A DNA stretch of 64,000 bases, taken from the NCBI GenBank assembly GCA_037951105.1, contig JBAMJV010010624.1, positions 1 to 64,000 of the forward strand, read 5' to 3'. This DNA comes from Echinarachnius parma. Taxonomy: Eukaryota; Echinodermata; Echinoidea; Clypeasteroida; Echinarachniidae. The notes under the pieces are model-generated. The model did not search any database, had not been told where the DNA came from, and saw nothing but the letters and a program-made list of their open reading frames with translations. Shown here in pieces: positions 37,384 to 47,900 of this stretch; position 1 is the first letter of the stretch; every line of letters starts with the position of its first letter. Made by a program: the position numbers and the translations under genes.

Positions 37384-38342
37384 ACTAGATGGATCTTCGA
37401 CTACGCGCAGTCGAAAATGATGCCTCCGCCATTACGCAATTTATTCATAACAAGCCCAAATCAACATGTACACAGAATTAATTCTGTCAACTAAATGTTG
37501 ATGGTACTCTGTCTTTTAGATCTTGATGTATCACAATTATGAGCTATAAGTGACCTTGACCTTTGCCCTCATGACCCCAAAATCTAATGACTACAATTGT
37601 TCCCTAAGATACATTCAGGTATCAAGTTGGATTGAAATCTGATATTCAGTTCTTGAGATTTCCAATCTCAAGCTAATTTTACATATAATCAGCCCTGTGA
37701 CCTTTGACCTCATGACCCCCAAAATCTAATCAGTTCATTGGCTCTCCAAGGAACATACATGTACCAAGTTTGGTCAGAATCTGTTAATCCGTTCTTGAGA
37801 TAATGCGATCACGAGCTATTTTTGCATATATAATGAGCTCTGTGACCTTTGACCTTTGACCTCATGACCCCAAAATCTAATCAGATTATCGGCCCTCCTA
37901 AGATACATACATGTACCAAGTTTGGTCAGAACCTGTCAATCCCTTCTTGAGATAACGCGATCACGAGCTATTTTTGCATATATAATGAGCTCTGTGACCT
38001 TTGACCTCATGACCCCAAAATCTAATCAGATCATCGGCCCCCAAGATACATACATGTACCAAGTTTGGTCAGAATCTGTCAATCCCTTCTTGAGATAACG
38101 CGATCACGAGCTATTTTTGCATATATAATGAGCTCTGTGACCTTTGACCTTTGACCTCATGACCCCAAAATCTAATCAGGTCATTGGCACTCCAAGATAC
38201 ATACATGACCCAAGTTTGGTGAAAATCCGTCAATCGGTTCTTGAGATAACGTGATCACGAGAACGGGACGTACGGACGGACGGACGGACGGACGGACAAC
38301 CCGAAAACATAATGCCTCCGGCTACTTCGTTGCGGAGGCATA
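37384..38342 (+). mobile_element. Helentron-like element H8
   Basis: 959 bp; closest to H4. Confidence 0.75.
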
Positions 38343-39440
38343 CAAATTGTGCATGTAATGTTTTGTTAAAATAATGATTAAATAGCAAGATCATCACAAT
38401 CATTTCAACCCTTTTGTAACTAACTGTTTGAAAAAGTGTAAGCATTTTATATACTTTTTTAAATCATCAAATAAATGTGGAAAGGTACATTAATTCCGAT
38501 AGCATATATGTATTGATATTTTAACTGTTTCAGTATAATACGATTTTGATAAAATAAAGTTTATTGTGTAATTAAAGAGAACTCTTTAAAATTTGACACA
38601 CAGTTGTTCATTACTTCATACACAAATTATTTCTTGAAGCGCCCTCTATGCCAGAACTCAACTATCCCGTTAATACTAAAATCTTACCTCTACAAAGAAC
38701 GAGTGGCATAATGTGGCGAGTTGTAAGTAAATTAAATTTGCGGTAAGTTTGAAAAGAACGTTCCATGTTTTCTACATGATGCTCAAATAGGTATAACTTT
38801 CTTGGTTCTTGTCTTAAACTCGGCTGTAATACTATTTTCATTGATTAATCATTTGCTTCCTTCACATGTTGTTAGCCAGCGACCAATTATGGCCTATGAT
38901 TCCCATTTAACTTGCCTTGCTTAAAGGCCATTGACGCTGGGAATGTGAGACTCGTATCCGCGACACTTTCATTGAATACGAGAGCCCTATCCACTAGACC
39001 ATGCAAATCCAGTGATGATGTCACAGTGACATTCATATGGATATACATGTATATTGTATTCGTTCTTATAAACAATTATCCAGTCTGTAGGAAATGCATT
39101 TATACACCTCAAGCTTTAGTTCCTGTTCTAGGAAACTGTAGCTTTGTATCATGGATGTGAATCACCGGTAAAAGTATGTCATACTATGTAACATGCAAAT
39201 ATCACTAAACTGCAAAATACAGTTGAGCCTAAATAAAGCAAAGTACATCTTTATATCTGGTACGGTAAAGATGTTTCTGTCCATGTTATACAAATGTACA
39301 GTAGTTATTTTAGAATCAAGCACGGACTTCGATGCGAATTACGTGTATGCTTGCAATCGTGATACTGCTGCATGATATTTCATGTAATCTGTAGTCACAC
39401 AGAGGCAATGACTATCGCCTGAGGAATAATATATAAATAA

Positions 39441-40410
39441 ACTAGATGGATCTTCGACTACGCGCAGTCGAAAATGATGCCTCCGCCATTACGCAATTTA
39501 TTCATAACAAGCCCAAATCAACATGTACACAGAATTAATTCTGTCAACTAAATTTTGATGGTACTCTGTCTTTTAGATCTTGATGTATCACAATTATGAG
39601 CTATAAGTGACCTTGACCTTTGCCCTCATGACCCCAAAATCTAATGACTACAATTGTTCCCTAAGATACATTCAGGTATCAAGTTGGATTGAAATCTGAT
39701 ATTCAGTTCTTGAGATTTCCAATCTCAAGCTACTTTTACATATAATGAGCCCTGTGACCTTTGACCTCATGACCCCCAAAATCTAATCAGTTCATTGGCT
39801 CTCCAAGGAACATACATGTACCAAGTTTGGTCAGAATCTGTTAATCCGTTCTTGAGATAATGCGATCACGAGCTTTTTTTGCATATATAATGAGCTCTGT
39901 GACCTTTGACCTTTGACCTCATGACCCCAAAATCTAATCAGATTATCGGCCCCCCAAGATTCATACATGTACAAAGTTTGGTCAGAATCTGTCAATCCCT
40001 TCTTGAGATAACGCGATCACAAGCTATTCATGCATATATAATGAGCTCTGTGACCTTTGACCTTTGACCTCATGACCCCAAAATCTAATCAGATCATTGG
40101 CTTTCCAAGATACATACATGTATTATGTTTGGTCAGAATCCGTCAATCCGTTCTTGAGATAACGCGATCACGAGCTATTTTTGCATATATAATGAGCTCT
40201 GTGACCTTTGACCTTTGACCTCATGACCCCAAAATCTAATCAGATCATTGGCACCCCAAGATACATACATGACCCAAGTTTGGTGAAAATCCGTCAATCG
40301 GTTCTTGAGATAACGCGATCACGAGAACGGGACGTACGGACGTACGTACATAAGGACGGACCGCCAACCCGAAAACAAAATGCCTCCGGCTACTTCGTTG
40401 CGGAGGCATA
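39441..40410 (+). mobile_element. Helentron-like element H9, with true right flank
   Basis: 970 bp. The microsatellite is degenerate (GGACGTACGTACATAAGG). It is the only H followed by the B block (ATAAATGCAATACTATTTG), which in A0 follows AGAAATAAATA directly. Comparing these gives left AAATAA, element, right ATAAATGC against an uninterrupted AAATAAATAAATGC at 10186: precise insertion with no target duplication. Confidence 0.8.
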
Positions 40411-40595
40411 ATAAATGCAATACTATTTGACCACATGATGCAATGTGTCACGATGGAATTACTGGAGCAAACAGTAAGAGAGAAGAATAAATATTGAATA
40501 CCTTGTAATAGGTGTACACGTTAACTGCAATATTATTACACATACATTGTTATTATAATACAATGTATTAAAAAGCATGTGATTTCTCAGATTAC

Positions 40596-40766
40596 CTGCA
40601 GTGGTGGTGCTATCCCATCCGCTGTCTGAAAGAAGGCTGCATGTACTTTGATCCGATACAGATCCAGTTCTGTCAGGTGTGACATCTTACAGATCCAGGA
40701 TGCTAGATTGCTTGATGACGAGGACGAGTCACTGATATCCATACCTTGTAATGTCAACTTCTCGAT
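40596..40766 (-). CDS. NLR gene: LRR exon, diverged copy
   Basis: 57 codons, phase 0/0, acceptor CCTATGACAG and donor CTGCAG|GTAATC. The translation starts IEKLTLQGMDISDSS, contains LASWICKMSHLTELDLYRIK and ends GIAPPLQ. It differs from the three identical copies by several replacements and a two-codon length change near residue 8, so it is the older sister that stayed outside the amplified module. The frame is open with conserved leucines, which suggests continued constraint. Confidence 0.78.
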
Positions 40767-40909
40767 CTGTCATAGGAATGTGATAAAATGATGCTGTGTT
40801 ATACTGGTATAACATGTATATAGACATGATATATGATAACAATGTGCAAATTACCAAGATTATCATGTTGGTATACTTCACTTGTAACATACACTTGTAA
40901 CATTACATT

Positions 40910-42150
40910 ACAAACTAATGATTACACCATGCTCGAAAGTATAAGAAATTACAAACGACTAAGTAAAAAGCATGGTATGATAACAAAATGAGCCGCTAAA
41001 AACTCAAGAGGGCGCTCTCTGAATATTAATTGATTTCAACCATTTGAAATAAAATATTGAGCATGTGATGTTTTGTTGAAATAATTATTAGATAGAGAGA
41101 TAATCAACAACTATTTAAAAACTTTGTTTGCAATTGTTGAAAAGAGGAAGTATTTGTGAAATTTCTTTTGAACGGCTGGTTCAAAATTATCGAATTATTG
41201 TGGGGCCCCACAATTATTACAAATGGTTATGTGGATGGATATTTCAGCCGTTTCTGTACCGATTTAGATCAAATAAAGTTTATTTTGTCATTAAAATTGT
41301 ATTGTCTGTCAAATTTGACACTCAGTTTTTTCACAAACAATTATTTTGTGTAGCGCCCTCTATACCAAAATGGAACTATCCCTTAAACCTGTTATTACAA
41401 TTGTGTGCTCTTTCAAATTTGATACACAATTTTTCGTTACCTCACACAAACAAATATATTTGGAAGCGCCTTGATTTTTGATTTGATTTGATTTTATTTC
41501 CACATTCAAAGTTTAAAATACAATATAAGAGCAAAGAATACAAAAACATATCATATACATAACAATTACTACTGCAAATATACATTTACATAATTATATA
41601 CAAACAAGTAAGGCATGAAAAAGAAAAAAACAACAACAAAAAAGACACCATAGATTGAAAATACAGAAGTAAGGGGGAAAAGTATAAACCGTATTTGAAT
41701 GTGGGGGGATAACCAAAAGCCAAAATAAAGGCTTATGCCTTATCTAGGGCAGTCCCCGAGAAACTAACAAAAGACTGGATAATGAATACATGTATAGGGA
41801 TTAGAGAGACAGAGAGGGAGGTAGTGAGAGAGAAAGTAAACAGAGAGGGGGAGGGGAGATAAAAACTAAAAGAGTTTGTTTACACTATACCAAAAATCAA
41901 CTATCGATTTTATGATAAAATTGTAACTCTATAAAGCACAAGGAGACACAATGTGGCGAGTTGTGCTCAAACTAAATTGGCGGTAAGTTTGATATGATCG
42001 TTCATTTTCCATGTTTTCTACAAGATGCTCAAATAGGTATCACTCACTTGTTTCTCGGAATAAACTCGACGGTTATACAAATTTGCATTGATTAATCTGT
42101 TGCATCCTTCACATTATGTTAGCCAGCGATCAATTATGGCCTATTCCCCT
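40910..42150. repeat. Diverged A-type intron unit, split by a LINE
   Basis: Blocks of the A unit appear in order: the ACCATGCTCGAAAGTATAAG block (40927), TGTGATGTTTTGTTGAAATA (41064), AAATAAAGTTTATT (41270), a tail of GCGCC (41466), then after the LINE the ATCAACTATCG (41900), ACACAATGTGGCGAG (41946) and TTAGCCAGCGATCAATTATG (42119) blocks. It is substantially diverged from the array copies and lacks H. Confidence 0.7.
41471..41884 (-). mobile_element. LINE 3'-end fragment
   Basis: On the minus strand the sequence ends in GAATGTGGAAATAAAATC followed by repeated AAATC, a tail typical of some non-LTR retrotransposons whose 3' UTR ends in short repeats rather than poly-A. No reverse-transcriptase frame remains, so it is a 5'-truncated copy. 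It interrupts the A unit between GCGCC and the CTATACC block. The family is not determined. Confidence 0.55.
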
Positions 42151-42712
42151 TAAAGTAGCTGAGCGAATACATATCACAAAATAGACAAATTATACATGTA
42201 CGGAAAGCTTATACCAACCAGAACACGAATCATCTGTTCTAAAGTCTTGAAATATCAATGAGACGCGATAAGAAGCCTTTTCCAAGACCCTTCTCAAAAC
42301 ATCTATACTTGTCTTGAATCGAAAATTACCGAATACAGAATAATGACGTCACACTTGCACCTATAGCCTCTCGCCTAGCTCGGGATTCAGCACGAGATAT
42401 ATTATGCAACTGTGTACTATATCTAGACTTTAAATGACTCGGACTTACGCCAGCTGATGATTAAAGTGGAATAGAAAATCTCTCGGAATCAGCTAATTAC
42501 ATTTTAATATTGCATATTAAGCAGATTATATTATACAATATTGAAGCATGCAGATAATTTTTTTCTACATATCCTTCTATGTTGTGTTATTTGCCGAGAT
42601 GTTTTCGTAAACGGGCACAGCATGGCAGGATGATTGTTGTTGACTAGTTCGGTACATAAAGACATGGTGATAAATTGCGAGCATACCTTTGCATAATTAT
42701 GATGTTGTGCAT
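42151..42712. other. AT-rich intronic DNA, nothing recognised
   Basis: Between the diverged A unit and the 5' LTR I see no repeat, exon or RNA gene. Confidence 0.5.
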
Positions 42713-44509
42713 TGTAAGGATTTTCCCAGGTCCTTTATTTATGAGTTAGAATAGAGATAAACACATAGTGGGTTAAGCAAACCAGTCAGTTGAATAGCCC
42801 TTTGGTATGCGCATTATGTACATGGAATGTGCACTGTAGTGTAGATTGTGTTTAGGCCAACAGATAGCGGATAGCGGATAGTGTGTGTATATATATATTA
42901 TATGTGTATACTGCTAAGGCATGGCAGGCAAGCCATGCATGGTGAACAGGTACAATAGTTGTTGTTGTAGCGTAGCAACCCTAGTTGCCTAGAGCCTTTG
43001 TTCTGTGGATACTTGGACTGGGTGTGTTAGCAAGGCAATGAAATTACAGTGCAGTCTTAATTTTGTTGTTGGTCGTGAAAGTACTGCGAAGCAGAGTAGC
43101 TCGCGCTCTCTGCCAAATTTGTAGGGATTGGCACCGGCTAAGCCAGCCAGAGATGCCCACCAAAATACCAGCCTGCTACTGTATTTAGTTATTGCAGCAT
43201 GCAGCGGCTTGTGTGCGTAGTATACGGCCCATTGAAGTCGTTGGGCGTGGCAACAGCAGTGACAGTGCCAAGCTGATATTCCCTTCCCCTTGAGGCCAAT
43301 TGTAAGTACTACTTGCTTTATATATTATTGTTCTATAAGCATTTCAATGTTTAATACCTTGATATATATAGGTGCTGCATCTGTTAATTTAATTCGACTG
43401 CATTAAGCACTGCAGCGTTAGTAGAAATCTGAGTGAAGTGTGGTGGTAATTTCTCTTTTGGAAAGGATAAAATAACAATATTGGACAGAAGTGAGTTCAT
43501 TATAAAATGTTGCTCTAACTTTTGTAGCTTGTTAATATATATTAATTGGAGAAATGCCTCATGTTATTTGATAATCTTGTAAGAATAATAGGACTTTGTA
43601 AAGCCCTGATTTGATGTTTACACTTGAGAAAGGGCTTGAATGAAGCTTTGATTATCTATGATTTATTTTAGGGTTAATGAATTGCATGTGAATTCAAGCC
43701 AGATGTTGTCAAGTGAATTAGAAGTGAGTGTCTTAAAGGAAATATTTCATGTAGGTATGTGGATATGGTTTAGACATAGGTAGGCCATCCATTATTTGGC
43801 TGTTTGTTCTTTATAGATGGCGGTCGTCCCCGACTCCGTATAGGGTCATCTTTGACTACCCTTAGGGTCATCTTCCAGTTTCGTCATATTGTCATCGTCA
43901 TCTCGTCATGAACTTCGTCTTCCCTTCGTGGTGTAGGGTCATCGTCCTCTGATCGTCTCACGTTCGCCCTGAAGGTCAACGCAAGGTCATCAGGACCGAC
44001 TCGTCGATTGCTACAGCTCGCGTAATGAAGAGTTCACGTCTCACCCTGTGTCGCGTTGTGAACACCCCACTAGTTGGACACCATAGAGTAGAGTCACCGT
44101 AAATTAGCGCCATCGCTCGCGTCCGTAATGTATGGTGACCTTTCCTGTTTATGTCTTTTGGACACTTAAACAAAGACTCAAACTAATCCTTTCTTGTTGT
44201 TGTTTTATTCAAGACCCTTCTTTTGCTATTCCTCATTGGTTATTGCCAATTTAATCATGTGTTTTGTTTATTGAATGTTAGCTACCAGGAGTAGCCAATT
44301 TAGATACTGATATAGGCACTCACTTGTGTGGGTCATTAACTTAACTATTATATTCTTCATTTGGCTTTGATTGTTGGAAGCTTTCCACTGAATTGAAAGA
44401 TAAGCAATACAGTTAACTTTGAAGTGTATAACTTGTGTCCCTGTAATTATTTGGGTGGCTAAGCGGCCTTATAGACTTAATGAGTTTAGAGAATTAAACC
44501 ACTCTTACA
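42713..44509 (+). repeat. 5' LTR of the Gmr1-like element
   Basis: It begins TGTAAGGATTTTCC and ends CTCTTACA, giving TGTAA/TTACA inverted termini. At about 1.8 kb it is long for an LTR. A segment at 43830-44000 is rich in repeated GGGTCATC/GTCATC words that might be binding sites. Confidence 0.88.
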
Positions 44510-44513
44510 TTTT

Positions 44514-44530
44514 TGGGGGCTTGTCCGGGA
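44514..44530 (+). other. Primer-binding site, tRNA-Pro type
   Basis: TGGGGGCTTGTCCGGGA lies four bases after the 5' LTR. It matches the complement of a tRNA-Pro 3' end, as used by murine leukaemia virus, with one difference over the part compared. Confidence 0.8.
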
Positions 44531-44909
44531 GTCGCTTAGCTGTAACATTTCCAAGCTTTTATAGGATACTATGTTCTAGTTCTAAAATAATTGTTACCCC
44601 TGTCCATAAGCTGTGTACTGTAGGTGATGTTTTAGGATCACTGATGCTAAGATATGCTTATTACTGTTCTCTATTGTTCACTTTCAGGTACTTAGTCTGG
44701 CCACTGTGTAAGGCGAAGGGAACGTTTGCAGAGGCACTGACACTGTTTCAGCCTTCAAGAAGTTGCGGTTTGCAAGCAAGCAATCGAGCATTGAGCAAGC
44801 GCTGGATTCTGGTGAGTGCAATTTGTTTTGCCACTATTACACACCCAGAAAGTATCACAGAACAAAGACTCAGTAGTAATTTAATCTGTACGAAGTATAA
44901 GCTAGCAAT

Positions 44910-47900
44910 ATGGATATTAGATTGTTTGACATAGGGAAAGACTTAGGATATAAGGGACAGGAGTTAGTAGCCTTTGTAGAGAAGACGGCTGCAGAAATAG
45001 CAAAGAAGGTAAAAGAAGATGATACTAAAGCTAGAGATGACAGGAAGCTTGCTAGGGAAGAGAGACAAGAGGAGTTGGAGCTGTTGGAGAAAAAGTTAGA
45101 ACTGGCTCGTCTCCAGGGAGACCAGCAGTCGACAGGTAATGGTAATGGTAATGACCGCCGTTATTTGGCCCCGTCCCCGAAGCTTCCTCGGTTCGACGAA
45201 GGTAAGGATAACATGGACGCCTACCTTGACAGGTTCGAGCGATACGCTCAGAGTCAGGGTTGGCCTGAGGCAACGTGGGCCATAAGTTTGAGTGCTCGTT
45301 TACAGGGCAAGGCGATGGACGTATACGCAAGGCTTCCCACAGATCAGGTAGGTGAATATAAATTAGTGAAAGAGGCGTTGCTACAGAGGTTTGAACTAAC
45401 CGCTGAAGACTTTAGGAAAAAGTTCCGAGGTTCGGCCCCAGAAGCTGGAGAGACGCCGAGTCAATTTGTCGTCCGGCTGGACCACTACTTGCAGAGGTGG
45501 GTGGAGCTTTCCAAATGTTCACGTACGTTTGATGGACTTGTGGATCTGTTGCTCAGACAGCAGCTTGTTGAAAAGGGAGGTCAGGATTTGTCGTTGTTTC
45601 TTAAAGAGAGGAAGCTTAAATCAGTATCCAAGATGGTAGGCTTCGTTGACATGTTTTTAGAAGCACATGGTGGGCGTGGTTGGAGTTCCAAGAAACCTTA
45701 CCAGGATGTTCGTAGACAGAAGGCTCCGTCAGGAATTCCGGTTCCGAAGGCGAATTCTGAGGGTAAGAGAGGAAACGAGCAGAGGCCTCCTCCATCGGTG
45801 CGTAGACAGGTTGGTCCATGCTTTATATGCAATCAGATGGGACACCTCGCTTCAAGATGTAGGGTTAGGCAGCAGTCAGCCATGGGTCTCGTGAGTAATC
45901 TTCCAGGTCCGCTGCGTGGTCGCAGACGGCGTAGAAGTCAATCCCCTCCTCCGGAGAAGATACAAGATGAAGGTGAGGAGCAGTCGCAGAGTTCGTGTCC
46001 TACATGTGGTGATAGTCTGACTCCGAATCAGGAGATTGGATTGTTGTTGTTGACGTCTCCCGCATTCACGGTTGCAGCCTCCAATATTGTGAGTGATAAG
46101 CTGCAAGTCTTGTGTGTTGCATGTCAACGTAAATGGCGTAACCAGCTCCCAGTTGTGGATGGTAAGATTGGTTCCCATGATGTAAGTATCCTCCGAGATA
46201 CGGGTTGTTCAGGTGTTGTAGTGAAGAAGTCGTTAGTGTCGGCAGGTCAGTTCACAGGTCAGTACAAGCAGTGTGTGTTGATTGATGGCACAGTTCGCAG
46301 ATTTCCCACGGCAAAGGTTGAAATCAAGTCACCGATTTTCGTCGGCATTGCGGAGGCTTTGTGCATGGATTCCCCTGTGTTTGATGTAATTCTCGGCAAC
46401 ATCGCAGGTGTAAGGCCGATTGATGATCCACTTCCAGATTGGAAGTCGGGTGTTGTTGGATGTCCTCCCCAGGAGAGCGTTGGTATGGCTGTCCAGACTA
46501 GAGCCCAGGCTGTTCAGGCTAAACGTTCAGTACGTCCCCTGAAGGTCCCTTCAGCCATTCCTGATGTGTCGGTAGAGGATATCAAAGAGGCTCAAGGTAA
46601 TGATCCAACGCTGAAGAAGGCCAGAGAGCTGGCTAGTGCAAGTAAGGTTGGTGAGATTAGGCATGGCTCTTATGTCTTTGACCGAGGACTGCTATACAGG
46701 ATTTTCGAACCAAAGTCGGTGACAGATGGAAATCTTGTTAGGCAGTTAGTTGTTCCTAGACCCTACCGGCGGACCGTTCTAAAACTTGCTCATGAGGGTA
46801 TCTTAGGTGGTCATCAGGGGGTCAAGAAGGTTACAGAGAAGGTAATGTCCAATTTCTTTTGGCCCGGCGTACAAGCTGATGTTGTGCGGTTCTGTAGGTC
46901 CTGCGACATTTGTCAACGAACAGTGTCTAAAGGTAGAATTCCGAAAGCGCCCATCGGTAAGATGCCTGTTATAGACACCCCCTTCCGGAGAGTTGCCGTT
47001 GATTTGGTTGGTCCTATCAAACCGGTAACGGCAAGAAAAAACAGGTACATACTCACAATCGTGGATTATGCAACTAGGTATCCGGAAGCAGTTGCATTAG
47101 CCAATATTGACACTGCTACTGTTGCAGAGGCAATGGTCGAAGTATTCTGTCGAGTAGGAGTACCGCAGGAGGTCTTGTCTGATCGCGGGAGTCAGTTTAC
47201 TTCGGAGATGATGCGTGAGGTAGGCAGAGTGTTGTCTATGAAACAGTTGACAGCCACCCCTTACCACCCCGCTTCTAACGGGTTAGTAGAGAGGTTCAAC
47301 CAGACCCTCAAGCAAATTCTCAAACGAGTTTGTGCAGATCGACCAAGTGACTGGGACCGTTACTTGGCACCGGTGTTGTTTGCGTATCGTTCGGCCCCAC
47401 AGGCATCTCTCGGGTTTTCCCCCTTTGAGTTGCTATATGGGAGGCAGGTGAGAGGACCCTTGGAGATTCTCAAGGAACTTTGGAGTGGTCAACTTCAGGA
47501 CGGTGAGTTGAAGACCACTTACCAGTACATCGTAGACTTGAAGGAGAGGCTGGAAACTACAATGGAAGCCGCTCAGGAGGAACTCCGCAAGGCTACAGCA
47601 AGGAATGTGGGCTACTACAATGCGAAGAGTAGACCAAGGAAGTTCAGTCCTGGAGACAGGGTCCTCATCCTCATTCCAACGGATCACAACAAGCTACTAC
47701 TTCAGTGGAAGGGTCCATTCAAGGTAGTACATAAGCTTAGTGATCTTAACTACAGACTTGACATGCATGGGAAACTGAAGACGTACCATGCCAATATGTT
47801 GAAGAGGTATGTTGACCGAGTAAATGAGTCTAGTCCTCAATCTTCCCGTCAGCAGCCTGACTCTTTAACTGCTGGAGTTCTGGAGATGGTTGCCCTGGCT

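Larger units (their letters stand above)
29821..40410. repeat. Tandem array 2: A7-H5-A8-H6-A9-H7-A10-H8-A11-H9
   Basis: Near-identical counterpart of array 1 at an offset of 16692 bp (16550-16698 beyond the variable H copies). A segments: A7 29821-31062, A8 32173-33269, A9 34086-35183, A10 36286-37383, A11 38343-39440. Unlike array 1 it ends with H9, which is followed by the genuine right flank ATAAATGCAATAC (block B). The two arrays thus descend from one array of about ten kilobases that was duplicated whole. Confidence 0.9.

Noticed and set aside
13817-39375. Recurring ORFs of 62, 82, 60 and 71 codons in each A-H unit
   Set aside because: They repeat only because the DNA repeats. They overlap on opposite strands, cross SINE and minisatellite borders and show no codon-level constraint, so they are not genes.
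14371-40410. CRISPR-like periodic repeats
   Set aside because: Units are ~147 bp without short spacers and lie in a eukaryotic Helentron-like element; there are no cas-like genes.
44419-44934. 171-codon ORF upstream of gag-pol
   Set aside because: It spans the LTR end, primer-binding site and leader; its composition is not protein-like and it matches no family.
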